Source: Candidatus Dechloromonas phosphorivorans (lineage in GTDB: Bacteria > Pseudomonadota > Gammaproteobacteria > Burkholderiales > Rhodocyclaceae). Taken from it: a stretch of DNA of 64,000 nucleotides. Made by a program: the position numbers and the translations under genes. The notes beneath the pieces are model-generated. The model saw nothing but the letters and a program-made list of their open reading frames with translations. It was not told the origin of the DNA and made no database searches. Below, in pieces: positions 18,388 through 27,702 of this stretch (position 1 is its first letter; each line of letters opens with the position of its first letter). Where the stretch lies: the NCBI GenBank assembly GCA_016709495.1, contig JADJMS010000015.1:1-64000 (forward strand), written 5' to 3'.

Positions 18388-18418
18388 ATTGTGCAATTGA
18401 ATTGCTGCGTTGCACAAT
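18388..18418. promoter_or_regulatory. Nine-base inverted repeat ATTGTGCAA ... TTGCACAAT
   Basis: Perfect nine-base arms (18388-18396 and 18410-18418) separated by 13 bases, sharing the TTGTGC half-site with 18326-18340. It lies about 80 bases before uvrD. Confidence 0.45.
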
Positions 18419-18496
18419 AACAACAGATTGGTCTGACCAATTTCCGCTTCTGCTATTTTTGGGGCGGTATTTTATATCTTTAGTCGTATTTTTTGA

Positions 18497-20653
18497 ATGC
18501 CTATGACTGATTTGCTTGCCAATTTGAACGCACCACAACTGCAGGCTGTGACCTTGCCGCCGGTCCATGGGCTGATCCTGGCCGGTGCCGGCAGTGGAAA
18601 AACGCGGGTGTTGACGACGCGTATTGCCTGGCTGATGGCGACCGGGCAGGTCGGGCCGCATGGCATTCTGGCCGTGACTTTCACCAACAAGGCAGCAAAG
18701 GAAATGACGGCACGGTTGGCGGCGCTGGTGCCGATCAATACGCGTGGCATGTGGATAGGTACTTTCCACGGCCTATGCAACCGCCTGTTGCGCGCGCATT
18801 ACCGCGAAGCCGGGCTGCCGCAGACTTTTCAGATTCTCGATTCGGCGGACCAGCTGGCTATGGTCAAGCGCCTGCTGAAGAATCTCAATGTGGATGACGA
18901 AAAATACCCACCGCGTGAACTCTGCCACTTCATCAATGCGCACAAGGAACAAGGAGTCCGTGCCGGACAGGCTGAGGCTTACGACAATTACACGCAAAAA
19001 CGCGTCGAGCTGTATGCCGAGTACGAGGCGCAGTGCAATCGTGAAGGGGTGGTCGATTTTGCTGAACTACTCTTGCGCTGCTACGAATTGCTGCAGCGCA
19101 ATGAACCGATCCGCAAACATTACCAAGCGCGCTTCCGCTACATTCTGGTTGATGAAGTACAGGATACGAACAAGCTGCAATACGCCTGGTTGCAACTGAT
19201 TGCTGCCGATGGCGCAAAGATTTTCGCGGTGGGCGATGACGATCAGAGTATTTATGCCTTCCGGGGGGCTGAAGTGGGCAATATGCGCGATTTTGAGCGA
19301 GATTTTGCCGGCCCCAACGTGATCCGTCTGGAGCAGAACTACCGTTCTCAGGGCAATATTCTGGCGGCGGCCAATGCCTTGATCAAAAATAACCGTTCGC
19401 GGCTTGGCAAAAATCTGTGGACCGATGCCGGTGATGGCGAACCGATCCGCGCTTTCGAAGGCTATTCCGATATCGACGAAGCGCGCTTCATCGTCGAGGA
19501 AATCCGCGAACTGGTGCGTGAAGGGGTTTCGCCAACGCAGATTGCGATTCTTTATCGCTCGAATGCCCAGTCGCGCATTCTGGAACACGAACTGTTCGCC
19601 AAGGCAGTGCCCTACAAGGTTTATGGCGGTTTGCGCTTCTTCGAGCGTCAGGAAATCAAGCATGCGCTGGCTTATTTGCGTCTTTTGGGTAATCCGGACG
19701 ACGATACCGCTTTCCTGCGCGTGGTGAATTTCCCGACCCGGGGCATTGGTGCGCGCTCGCTGGAAAGCTTGCAGGCGACAGCACATCAAACAAATTGCAG
19801 TCTTTACAACGCCGCCGCTTCATTGAGTGGCAAGGCGGGCGTGACGGTGGGTGGTTTTATCCGCCTGATCGAAACCTTGCGTCAGGAAACGGCGAATTTG
19901 CCCCTGCCGGAAATCGTTGAGCACATTGTCGAAAAATCAGGGCTGGCCCAGCATTACCGGATGGACAAGGACGGCCAGGAGCGGCTGGAGAATCTTGACG
20001 AACTGATCAATGCAGCCGCCAGCTTTGTTGACGATGACGGCGTGGTGATGGGCCATCAGGCCGAAGGCGGCGCGCTGGTTTCCTTCCTGACCCACGCCTC
20101 GCTGGAAGCGGGTGAACATCAGGCCGGCGAGGGGCAGGAAGCGGTGCAATTGATGACGGTCCACTCGGCAAAAGGCCTGGAATTTGATGTGGTGTTCATC
20201 AGTGGTCTCGAGCAGGGGCTTTTCCCACACGAAAACTCGGTGGCGCAAGGCCAGGAGGGGCTGGAGGAGGAGCGTCGGCTGATGTACGTGGCCGTGACCC
20301 GGGCCCGCCAGCGCCTTTATGTCTCCTGCGCGCAAACCCGCATGCTGCATGGCCAGACGCGTTACTGCATGCCGTCGAATTTCCTCGACGAAATTCCCGA
20401 AAATCTGCTGCTCAAACTGAACAAGAAGTCGGCTCCCGCGCCAACTGCCACCCCTGCGTTTGGTGGCGGCTATTCAGCCGAGCCGGTGGCTGGCGGTTTG
20501 CGCATCGGACAAAGTGTTGAACATGCGAAATTTGGTCTCGGCGTCATCGTATCGACCGAAGGGCGCGGCGCCGATGCGCGCGTGCAGGTCAATTTCGGTG
20601 GCAGCGGCATGAAGTGGCTGGCGCTGGAATACGCCAAGCTGACGCCGGTTTAG
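18497..20653 (+). CDS. uvrD: DNA helicase II, UvrD/Rep family
   Basis: A 718-residue superfamily 1A helicase that unwinds DNA 3'-5' in excision and mismatch repair. Motifs in order: NAPQLQAV (Q), AGAGSGKTRVL (I), FTNKAAKEM (Ia), LVDEVQDTN (II), GDDDQSIYAFRGA (III), LEQNYRS (IV), VHSAKGLEFDVVF (V) and VAVTRARQRLY (VI). The C-terminus ends with a Tudor-like segment (GQSVEHAKFGLGVI) usual for UvrD. Translation may begin at the second ATG (18503); neither has a strong ribosome site. The stop overlaps the convergent HD-GYP gene by four bases. Confidence 0.92.
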   Translation: MPMTDLLANLNAPQLQAVTLPPVHGLILAGAGSGKTRVLTTRIAWLMATGQVGPHGILAVTFTNKAAKEMTARLAALVPINTRGMWIGTFHGLCNRLLRAHYREAGLPQTFQILDSADQLAMVKRLLKNLNVDDEKYPPRELCHFINAHKEQGVRAGQAEAYDNYTQKRVELYAEYEAQCNREGVVDFAELLLRCYELLQRNEPIRKHYQARFRYILVDEVQDTNKLQYAWLQLIAADGAKIFAVGDDDQSIYAFRGAEVGNMRDFERDFAGPNVIRLEQNYRSQGNILAAANALIKNNRSRLGKNLWTDAGDGEPIRAFEGYSDIDEARFIVEEIRELVREGVSPTQIAILYRSNAQSRILEHELFAKAVPYKVYGGLRFFERQEIKHALAYLRLLGNPDDDTAFLRVVNFPTRGIGARSLESLQATAHQTNCSLYNAAASLSGKAGVTVGGFIRLIETLRQETANLPLPEIVEHIVEKSGLAQHYRMDKDGQERLENLDELINAAASFVDDDGVVMGHQAEGGALVSFLTHASLEAGEHQAGEGQEAVQLMTVHSAKGLEFDVVFISGLEQGLFPHENSVAQGQEGLEEERRLMYVAVTRARQRLYVSCAQTRMLHGQTRYCMPSNFLDEIPENLLLKLNKKSAPAPTATPAFGGGYSAEPVAGGLRIGQSVEHAKFGLGVIVSTEGRGADARVQVNFGGSGMKWLALEYAKLTPV

Positions 20654-21926
20654 GCTTTGTTGGCGGCGATTGAGGCTTGCAGGAAGTAATGCATCGCCTG
20701 CTCGCGCAATTTGGCGTTTAGTTCGTTTTCCCCCGCCTGCCCAATACTGGCATGCATAGCGGGGGCGATTTCCAGAAAGCGGGTGACCAAACGCGGATCA
20801 AAGTGAGTGCCGGCATCTTTTTCGATAATGGCTAGCGCTATCTCCAGCGCCATTGGCTCCTTGTAGGGGCGACGAGAAGTGAGTGCGTCAAAGACATCGA
20901 CGATGGCGAATATGCGCGCATTGAGCGGTATTTCTTCACCCTTCAGGCCGCGCAGATAGCCTTTTCCGTCGAACTTTTCATGATGCCCTTCAATGACTTC
21001 GCGGGCGCCCTGTAGCCAGTCCGAGTCGGCAATGATGTCGACACCGAGTGCGACATGGGTGCGCATGATGGTGAATTCATCTTCAGTCAGCTTGCCCGGC
21101 TTGAGCAAAATATTGTCGGTAATGCCGATCTTGCCGACATCGTGCAGAAAGGCACCGAGAATCAACTGACGCATGGCATTCGGTGCCAGTCCAGTCGCTT
21201 CACCGAGCTTGATGGCATAAAGCGTGACGCGGAAATTGTGGTCGCCGGTATCCGAATCGCGTTTGGCGATGGCCGCACCAAGAACTGAGGCGATTTCAAG
21301 GTTGCCCTTGAGGAGTTCATTCGAGAAGCGAACGACATCGCGGTTAAGGGAAATAATGACCGGATAAAGCAGCAGGCTGGTGGCAAGGACGGCAATCAGC
21401 ACCGCAGCCAGCGTGTGCCAGAGTTGCTTGCTGAATTCTTCCATTACGCTACGGTCGACGACGAAAACACCCTCAAAAAATCCGGCGTTGCCGCCCAATT
21501 TACTGGGCAGCGGTACAAGAACCTGAACCACGGTGTCTTCGCCGATAAAATATCTTTCGTAGTGGTGGAGTTGTCGAGCGGAAATTGATGCTTGTATTGT
21601 TTCAGTTGATTCTCAATATGCTCGTATTTGGGATTGACTGCTTCAACAATGCGGGTTTTTTCGCGATCATAAATTTCAATGACCACGAAATTATTGCGGA
21701 CAAAAGATTCAGCTTGCGCGCTGAGTTTGGCCAACTCTGCCGGGCTACGTTTGCCGGTATCCAGTCCCTCTGGCGCAAACTCGGTGGCTTGCGAGGCAGC
21801 CAAGGCGACAATAGCATCGTCGATTTTTTCTGCTTCGATGTAATAAGCGACGCTACCGATCAAAAACGACACAATCAGCCAAGCGGCAACCAGTCGGCGG
21901 AGCACGATGCGGTGGATAGAAATCAT
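20650..21926 (-). CDS. Membrane-bound HD-GYP c-di-GMP phosphodiesterase (frameshifted)
   Basis: About 425 residues once the shift near 21573 is bridged. The N-terminal part has one transmembrane segment (VAAWLIVSFLIGSVAYYI), a periplasmic sensor region and a second segment (TLAAVLIAVLATSLLLYPVI). The C-terminal HD-GYP domain is intact: HDVGKIGITDNILLKPG, HHEKFDGKGYLRGLKG and DALTSRRPYKE, so c-di-GMP hydrolysis is likely. One missing base would change DN-STTTKDI into the frame LHHYERYFIGEDTVVQVL, restoring a single protein. Confidence 0.85.
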
Positions 21927-21984
21927 GAGCTAATGATACGCTCAGGGTTTGACGATAAATTACGAAAAACTTAAGGAGATAATC

Positions 21985-22959
21985 ATGACCTACGCCATCC
22001 GCATCCATCAAACCGGTGGCCCCGAGGTCTTGTCCTGGGAGTCAGTAGATTTGCCTGCACCGGGCGCTGGCGAGGCGACAGTTCGCCATGCGGCTGTCGG
22101 TCTTAACTTTATCGATACTTACCATCGCACCGGCCTTTATCCGTTGCCGATGCCAAGCGGCATTGGCCTTGAAGGGGCTGGCGTGGTTGAGGCGATTGGC
22201 CCCGGCGTGACGGAAGTGCAGGTCGGTGATCGCGTGGCTTATGCTGGTGGCCCGATAGGCGCTTATGCCGAAGCGCGCAATATTCCGGCGCATCGCCTGT
22301 TGAAATTGCCCGATGCCATTTCTTTCGATACCGCTGCCGCGATGATGTTGCAGGGCTTGACGGCAGCTTATCTGCTGCGCAAAACCTATCGTGTGCAGCC
22401 GGGTGATGCGGTGCTGATTCATGCGGCGGCGGGTGGTGTTGGTTTGATCGCCTGCCAGTGGGCCAAGGCGCTCGGCGCGACGGTGATCGGCACGGTCGGT
22501 TCAGCGGCCAAGGGTGAACTGGCCAAGGCACACGGTTGTGACCATGTGATCAATTACAGCACTGAAAACTTCGTCTCACGCGTACGGGAAATTACCGGCG
22601 GCGAAGGCGTGCCGGTGGTTTATGACGGGGTTGGCAAAGACACGTTCATGGGCTCGCTGGACAGCTTGCGGCCGCTCGGCATGCTGGTCACTTACGGCAA
22701 CGCTTCAGGCCCGGTGCCGCCGCTTGATTTGTTGCTGCTCTCGCAGAAAGGCTCGCTTTTTGTAACGCGTCCGACCATCGTGAGTTACACCGCCAAGCGT
22801 GCTGATCTTGAGGCGCTGGGAGCTGAGCTATTCGATGTGGTGGCGTCCGGCAAAGTCAAAATTGAGGTGCATCAGCGTTATGCGCTGAAGGATGCAGCGC
22901 AGGCGCACAGCGATCTGGAGGCACGCAAGACCACCGGCTCAACTATCCTTATTCCATGA
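21985..22959 (+). CDS. qor: NADPH:quinone oxidoreductase, zinc-free MDR family
   Basis: A 324-residue enzyme that reduces quinones with NADPH. GVGLIACQWAKALGATVIGTVGS is the nucleotide-binding motif and NFIDTYHRTGLYPLPMPSGIGLEGAGVV is the usual quinone-reductase N-terminal region; zinc ligands of alcohol dehydrogenases are absent. AAGGAG precedes the ATG at 21985. Its stop overlaps the start of the TAXI gene (ATGA), so at least three genes form an operon. Confidence 0.9.
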   Translation: MTYAIRIHQTGGPEVLSWESVDLPAPGAGEATVRHAAVGLNFIDTYHRTGLYPLPMPSGIGLEGAGVVEAIGPGVTEVQVGDRVAYAGGPIGAYAEARNIPAHRLLKLPDAISFDTAAAMMLQGLTAAYLLRKTYRVQPGDAVLIHAAAGGVGLIACQWAKALGATVIGTVGSAAKGELAKAHGCDHVINYSTENFVSRVREITGGEGVPVVYDGVGKDTFMGSLDSLRPLGMLVTYGNASGPVPPLDLLLLSQKGSLFVTRPTIVSYTAKRADLEALGAELFDVVASGKVKIEVHQRYALKDAAQAHSDLEARKTTGSTILIP

Positions 22960-24281
22960 TGGCGAAAATCAAGGCGGGACTGCTCTCCCTGCGCGATCTG
23001 TTTGCAACTGCGTGGTGGATTATTTTGATCGTCGGCATCGGCTTCGTGATCGCATATCAATTTGTCCAGCCGGCGCCCCCCAAGAAGATCACCATCTCTA
23101 CCGGTGGTGATTCCGGGGCTTATTATCAGTTTGCCAAGCGTTACGCGACGATTTTGGAGCGCAATGGCGTAACGCTGGAAGTCAAGACCTCGGCTGGTTC
23201 GCTGGAGAATATCGAGCGCTTGAAAAACGGCGAAGCGGATATTGGTTTCGTTCAAGGGGGCGTGATTGAACCAAAAGCGGATCAGGATGAGGCGGACGAT
23301 TTAGGTCTGCTTTCCCTCGGCAGCATGTTTTATGAGCCAGTCTGGGTGTTCTATCGTGGTGACAAAGCGCTGGAGCGTTTAACCGATTTGCATGGCAAGC
23401 GGATTGCCATCGGCCAGGAAGGCTCTGGTGTACGCCAGTTAGCGCAGCAATTACTCAAGGCCAATGAAATTCCTGCTGGTGAAAACCTGCTCTCGCTCTC
23501 TGGTTTGAAAGCGGCAGAGGAGCTCCAGCAGGGGCGAATTGACGCGGCGTTTATCATTTCGGCTGAAAAAGCGCCGGTGATTCAGGTCTTGCTGCGCTCG
23601 CCGGGGATTAAAGTCATGAGTTTTGCTCAGGCTGGTGCTTACCAGCGGCGTTTTCCTTTCCTGACCAAGCTTACTTTTCCGCATGGTGTTGCCGATCTGG
23701 TCCGTGATTTCCCGCCAGAGGATGTCAAACTGCTGGCGCCAACCGCCAACCTGATCGTCCGTGATGACTTGCATCCGGCCTTGCAGAGCCTGCTCCTGCA
23801 GGCCGCCAGCGAAGTGCATGGGCAATCCGGATTTTTCCAGGATGTCGGTGAGTTTCCTTCCTACAAGGACCGCATGGTGCCCTTGTCGCCCGAAGCGGGT
23901 CGTTATTTCAAATCCGGCGCACCTTTCCTGCAGCGCTATCTGCCGTTCTGGCTGGCGGTGCTGATTGATCGCCTGATTGTGCTGTTGATCCCCGTCGTTG
24001 CCTTGCTGATTCCGCTGCTCAAGGTCGCACCAGCGATTTACAACTGGCGCGTACGCTCCAAGGTGTTTCGCTGTTATGGCGAGTTGAAATTCCTCGAGGA
24101 TGATCTCAGTCATCATTTCGACCCGGCCAAGCTGGCCGATTATCGCAACCGGCTCGATACGCTCGAAGAGGAAGCGGTCCGGCTCAGCGTGCCGCTCGCC
24201 TTCACTGATCTGGTTTATACCCTGCGCGAACACGTCAATCTCGTGCGTCGCATTCTTGATAAGAAAGAGTCTCAGGCATGA
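22956..24281 (+). CDS. TAXI-family TRAP solute-binding protein, membrane-anchored
   Basis: A 441-residue protein. A membrane segment near residues 20-40 (WWIILIVGIGFVIAYQFV) leads to a TAXI binding domain (ITISTGGDSGAYYQFAKRYATIL, about 48-310). A second membrane segment (LIVLLIPVVALLIPLL, about 330-350) leads to a cytosolic helical tail of about 90 residues. The binding domain should face the periplasm. No TRAP permease genes adjoin, so it is either an orphan binder or a sensor whose tail signals inward. It overlaps both neighbours by four bases. Confidence 0.85.
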   Translation: MMAKIKAGLLSLRDLFATAWWIILIVGIGFVIAYQFVQPAPPKKITISTGGDSGAYYQFAKRYATILERNGVTLEVKTSAGSLENIERLKNGEADIGFVQGGVIEPKADQDEADDLGLLSLGSMFYEPVWVFYRGDKALERLTDLHGKRIAIGQEGSGVRQLAQQLLKANEIPAGENLLSLSGLKAAEELQQGRIDAAFIISAEKAPVIQVLLRSPGIKVMSFAQAGAYQRRFPFLTKLTFPHGVADLVRDFPPEDVKLLAPTANLIVRDDLHPALQSLLLQAASEVHGQSGFFQDVGEFPSYKDRMVPLSPEAGRYFKSGAPFLQRYLPFWLAVLIDRLIVLLIPVVALLIPLLKVAPAIYNWRVRSKVFRCYGELKFLEDDLSHHFDPAKLADYRNRLDTLEEEAVRLSVPLAFTDLVYTLREHVNLVRRILDKKESQA

Positions 24282-24910
24282 AAGCCTTTCTCGTCGCCAA
24301 CCCCAAGGGTGGCTCCGGTAAAAGCACGCTGGCCACCAATCTGGCCGGCTATTTCGCTTCCAAACGCCATGAGGTGATGCTGGGTGATATTGACCGCCAG
24401 CAATCCTCGCGCGAATGGCTGGCGATCCGGCCTTTCGAGTTGCCCAGCATCGATACCTGGGAAGTCGGCGCCGACAGTATTTCCCGCCCGCCGAAGGGCG
24501 CTACGCATGTTGTGCTCGATACGCCAGCTGGCCTGCACGGCAAAATGCTGGAGCGGGTGCTCAAGTTGTCGACCCGGATGATCATTCCGGTACAGCCGTC
24601 GATGTTCGACATGCTGGCCACCCGTCACTTTTTGCAAGCCTTGCTGGCAGAGAAGTCAGTGCGCAAAGGCAAAATTGATGTTGCTGTGATCGGGATGCGA
24701 GTCGATGCACGAACCCGCGCTGCCGGCGAACTGGAAAAATTCTTTGCTACTTTCGATCTGCCGGTGCTGACTTATTTGCGTGATACCCAAGTGTACGTTC
24801 AGGCAACGGCCGCCGGGATGACTATTTTTGATCTGCCGCCCTCACGTGCCGAACGTGATCTGGAGCAATGGCGAACGATTATTGATTGGGTGGAAGAAGG
24901 CGACGAATAA
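24278..24910 (+). CDS. ParA/MinD-type ATPase
   Basis: A 210-residue ParA-family protein with a deviant Walker A (NPKGGSGKST), the A' region GDIDRQQSSREW and Walker B VVLDTPAGLHG. It has no helix-turn-helix and no ParB neighbour, so it is an orphan ParA that may position something other than chromosome or plasmid DNA. Its ATG overlaps the TAXI stop, so it is expressed together with that membrane protein. The dispersed 12-mer begins four bases after its stop. Confidence 0.88.
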   Translation: MKAFLVANPKGGSGKSTLATNLAGYFASKRHEVMLGDIDRQQSSREWLAIRPFELPSIDTWEVGADSISRPPKGATHVVLDTPAGLHGKMLERVLKLSTRMIIPVQPSMFDMLATRHFLQALLAEKSVRKGKIDVAVIGMRVDARTRAAGELEKFFATFDLPVLTYLRDTQVYVQATAAGMTIFDLPPSRAERDLEQWRTIIDWVEEGDE

Positions 24911-24913
24911 AGC

Positions 24914-24925
24914 ATTACGGTCAAC
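24914..24925 (+). repeat. Dispersed uptake-sequence-like 12-mer, one mismatch
   Basis: ATTACGGTCAAC directly after the parA-like stop. It is followed by CAAAAT and then, 15 bases on, by AAAAATTT, which is the centre of a terminator hairpin. Confidence 0.65.
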
Positions 24926-24932
24926 GCGCAAA

Positions 24933-24954
24933 ATCGGCTAAAAATTTAGCCGAT
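24933..24954. terminator. Bidirectional hairpin between parA-like and EAL genes
   Basis: Ten-base arms ATCGGCTAAA and TTTAGCCGAT with two A residues between them. It includes the stop codon of the EAL gene; on the minus strand it is followed by ATTTTG. It lies between convergent genes, next to a copy of the 12-mer. Confidence 0.6.
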
Positions 24955-26367
24955 AGACCCATCCTGCAGCAAGGCTTCGGCAGACTGGCTGGTTTTCCAC
25001 CAATTGATAAATTCCGGCAGGTCGATTGCCTTCGAATAAAAATAGCCTTGCGCGAAGCGGCAGCCGAGCGACGAAATAATGCCGAGGATTTCTGCCGTTT
25101 CAACGCCCTCAGCAATGACGCTCATTTTGAGTCGGGTCGCCAACTGGATTACCGAGGTAATAATCTCGCGCGCCTTCTCCGATTCGGCTACCTGACGGAC
25201 GAACATCTGGTCGATCTTTACCTCCTGTACCGGCAGGCGCTGCAGGTAACTCATGCCTGAATAGCCTGTCCCGAAGTCATCGATCGACAGGCGCAAACCG
25301 AGTTTGCGCATGCGGTTCAACACATCCATGACTTGCCAGCTTTCCTCAACCATCATGGTTTCGGTAATTTCGAGCAGGAACTTTGAGGGGGCAATATCCC
25401 AGGTCGCCAACGCCTGCCCAATCATGTCGGGAAGTTCCGTGTCGAGCAGGTCGTTGGCTGACAGATTGATCGAAAGAACAATGTCGATGCCTTGCTCGGC
25501 TAGTTGCAGCTGAATCTGTGTTGCCTGTTGCAGCAGCCAGCGATTGAAGGTCTGGCGCAAGCCAAGGCGATCAATTGCCTCAAGAATGATCGGCGGCGAA
25601 ACCCATTCGCCATTGCTGCGCTGCCAGCGGAGCAGCGCCTCGGCACCGGTGCAACGGCCGGTAGTAATTTCGATTTGAGGTTGCAAATATAGGGCAAGCT
25701 CGCGATTGTTGTGCAGTGCCTGACGCAGGTCATTCTGCAGGCCTTGCTGGTCGTCGCTGTCGACTTCCATCTCCGGTTTATAGCTTTGAATATCGGCGTT
25801 GCCATGTTCGGCAAACAACCGGGCAATACGTGCTGACTGCACCAGAAACAAGGGGTCGCTGCTGTCATCCGGCCATTGTGCCGAGCCGATGGCCAGACGC
25901 GGCAAATGGCTGAGTCCATCGAATTTTTCAATGCTGGCCAGGCCGTCGCGGAGGCGGATCATCGCCAGCGTGAGCGCCGAACTGCTGATCAAATTGGGCA
26001 AAATAATCAACCATTCGCGCTGGCTGATCGTGTAGATCCGGTCTTGTGAGCGCAGCAAAGAGCGCATCTTTTGCGAAGCCTCGATGCGCAGTTTGTGTAC
26101 CGAGTCCGCCGAGCGACGGAAAAGCTTTGCATCTGGCACTACAGCCAGCGCAATGACACCCAGTATGCGATTGGGCTGATTGTCACGCATCAATTGAGTG
26201 AGATCAGCCAGTGCACTGGCCATGCGTGGCAAGCCGGTAGTCTGGTCGATACGGTCAGTTTGACGTGTCGATAACTTGGTGTTTTGTTCAGGCAAGATAA
26301 AACTCGGCGGGGTCAATGCCGTAGGCGTTGGTTGGCAAGGCTTGGGTGATGCGGTATTCGCGGCCAT
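24946..26367 (-). CDS. Degenerate GGDEF plus EAL domain protein, c-di-GMP phosphodiesterase
   Basis: Up to 473 residues. The middle (about 50-210) resembles a GGDEF domain without the catalytic motif. The EAL domain (about 215-460) has GAEALLRW, SINLSANDL, EITETMM, DDFGTGYSGMSYL and AEGVET, so hydrolysis of c-di-GMP is likely. Length may be overstated: a TTG at 26295, overlapping the stop of the upstream HD-GYP gene, would give LPEQNTKLSTRQTDRID as the start. The gene pair appears co-transcribed. Confidence 0.85.
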   Translation of the reverse strand: MAANTASPKPCQPTPTALTPPSFILPEQNTKLSTRQTDRIDQTTGLPRMASALADLTQLMRDNQPNRILGVIALAVVPDAKLFRRSADSVHKLRIEASQKMRSLLRSQDRIYTISQREWLIILPNLISSSALTLAMIRLRDGLASIEKFDGLSHLPRLAIGSAQWPDDSSDPLFLVQSARIARLFAEHGNADIQSYKPEMEVDSDDQQGLQNDLRQALHNNRELALYLQPQIEITTGRCTGAEALLRWQRSNGEWVSPPIILEAIDRLGLRQTFNRWLLQQATQIQLQLAEQGIDIVLSINLSANDLLDTELPDMIGQALATWDIAPSKFLLEITETMMVEESWQVMDVLNRMRKLGLRLSIDDFGTGYSGMSYLQRLPVQEVKIDQMFVRQVAESEKAREIITSVIQLATRLKMSVIAEGVETAEILGIISSLGCRFAQGYFYSKAIDLPEFINWWKTSQSAEALLQDGSIG

Positions 26368-27607
26368 CAGGCGTTATGGGATCCATCATCAGATCAAGCG
26401 TAATCGGATAGCACTCAACGCTTTTGTCGTGGGCAAGGACAATCAGCAGGCGGGGTTTGAGTCGGCGAATCTGGTTTTGCTGAATGACTACGCCAACTTC
26501 GCCGGTGTTCAGCTCAACCAGGCTGCCTATCGGGTAAATGCCGATGCATTGAATGAACTGATCGACTACCGAGTCACGGAATTTTATGCCGCGCATGCGA
26601 ATTAACGCTTCCAGCGCTTTCTGCGAAGAAATGGCCGGCCCGTAGGCGCGGTTGCGTGTCATGGCGCAATAGCTGTCAGCCAGGCCGGCGAGTTCGCCAT
26701 GAAAGGAGATGCGCTCGCCTTTCAGGCGCCGTGGATAACCGCTGCCATCAACCCGTTCGTGGTGACTGGCAACGATATCCAGCACATGGGTCGGGAAGCC
26801 TTCGCGGCCGAGCAACATCTCAAGCGAACTGGCAACATGCGACTGCACCAGCAGGTATTCTTCCTTGGTCAAGTCGCCGGGCTTGGAAAGAATTTCGGTC
26901 GGGATGTCGATCTTGCCAATATCCATCATCATGCCAGCCAGCCCAAGTTGCTCGATGGTGTTGAGCGGCAAGCCGAGGAAGCGGGCAAACACCATCAGAT
27001 GCACTGAAACATCAATTGCATGGTCGTAGGAGTATTGGTCGGCTGAGCGCAGGCGAGCCAGCCAGAGCATGGCGTCGGCGTTGCGCTCAATGGCCTGGGC
27101 CATTTCGGAAACCTGGCTGCCGATCTCCTTGAGTGACACGTTTTGCGACTGACTCAAACCTTCGCGAATGCTTTTTAATGTCTTTTTGACGTCATCGACG
27201 AGCGGCGCGGTAAAAAGCAGCTCGGCTTCCAGCTGACTTTGCTGGTCGGCCGCGTTGAGATCGGGCGAATAACGGTAGCGTCTGGTGAATGGCTCCCGGC
27301 GAAGGTGCCGGCAAATGTCGGCAAAATCATCGGGTCGGGCATCTGTGACCTTGTTGAAGACTGGCAGGCTGCCGGGTGGCCGGGGAGCATCCTTGCCGTT
27401 GTCGCGCGGGGCGTAAGCGTCTCCGAGCGAACGACTACGGTCGACCGTTACTTGCCGGCAATATTGCTGCAGGGTGGCAATCTGCGCTTCTGTCTCTATC
27501 ACCAGTCCCTGCATGATGAATGGTGTCTCGATCCATGGTCGATCAAGGTCGCTGACAAACATTCCGATCTGCAGGTCGAGAGTTAGAACGTTGATCTTGT
27601 GCGACAT
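26288..27607 (-). CDS. DUF3391 plus HD-GYP domain protein with altered HD motif
   Basis: A 439-residue soluble protein. The N-terminus (INVLTLDLQIGMFVSDLDRPW) is the DUF3391 domain often found before HD-GYP domains. The HD-GYP part has HHERVDGSGYPRRLKG, SKPGDLTKEEYLLVQSHV and GIYPIGSLVELNTGEVGVV. The normal HD-x-GK motif reads MMDIGKIDIP, so the metal-binding His is a Met. The protein may have weak or no activity, or act as a c-di-GMP sensor. The EAL gene follows in the same operon. Confidence 0.85.
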   Translation of the reverse strand: MSHKINVLTLDLQIGMFVSDLDRPWIETPFIMQGLVIETEAQIATLQQYCRQVTVDRSRSLGDAYAPRDNGKDAPRPPGSLPVFNKVTDARPDDFADICRHLRREPFTRRYRYSPDLNAADQQSQLEAELLFTAPLVDDVKKTLKSIREGLSQSQNVSLKEIGSQVSEMAQAIERNADAMLWLARLRSADQYSYDHAIDVSVHLMVFARFLGLPLNTIEQLGLAGMMMDIGKIDIPTEILSKPGDLTKEEYLLVQSHVASSLEMLLGREGFPTHVLDIVASHHERVDGSGYPRRLKGERISFHGELAGLADSYCAMTRNRAYGPAISSQKALEALIRMRGIKFRDSVVDQFIQCIGIYPIGSLVELNTGEVGVVIQQNQIRRLKPRLLIVLAHDKSVECYPITLDLMMDPITPDGREYRITQALPTNAYGIDPAEFYLA

Positions 27608-27702
27608 CCAGTTCGGTCTATTAGCATGGCGAAATGAGGATTTTACTCTCGCAATCGCTGCGCGTATTTGGCATAACGTTTTTTTACAGTTTGAAAAAGG
27701 TC

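Noticed and set aside
27434..27445. ACTACGGTCGAC as a motif copy
   Set aside because: Three mismatches to the core, within a local ACGGTCGACCGT palindrome in coding DNA; too weak despite an A/T patch at the right distance.
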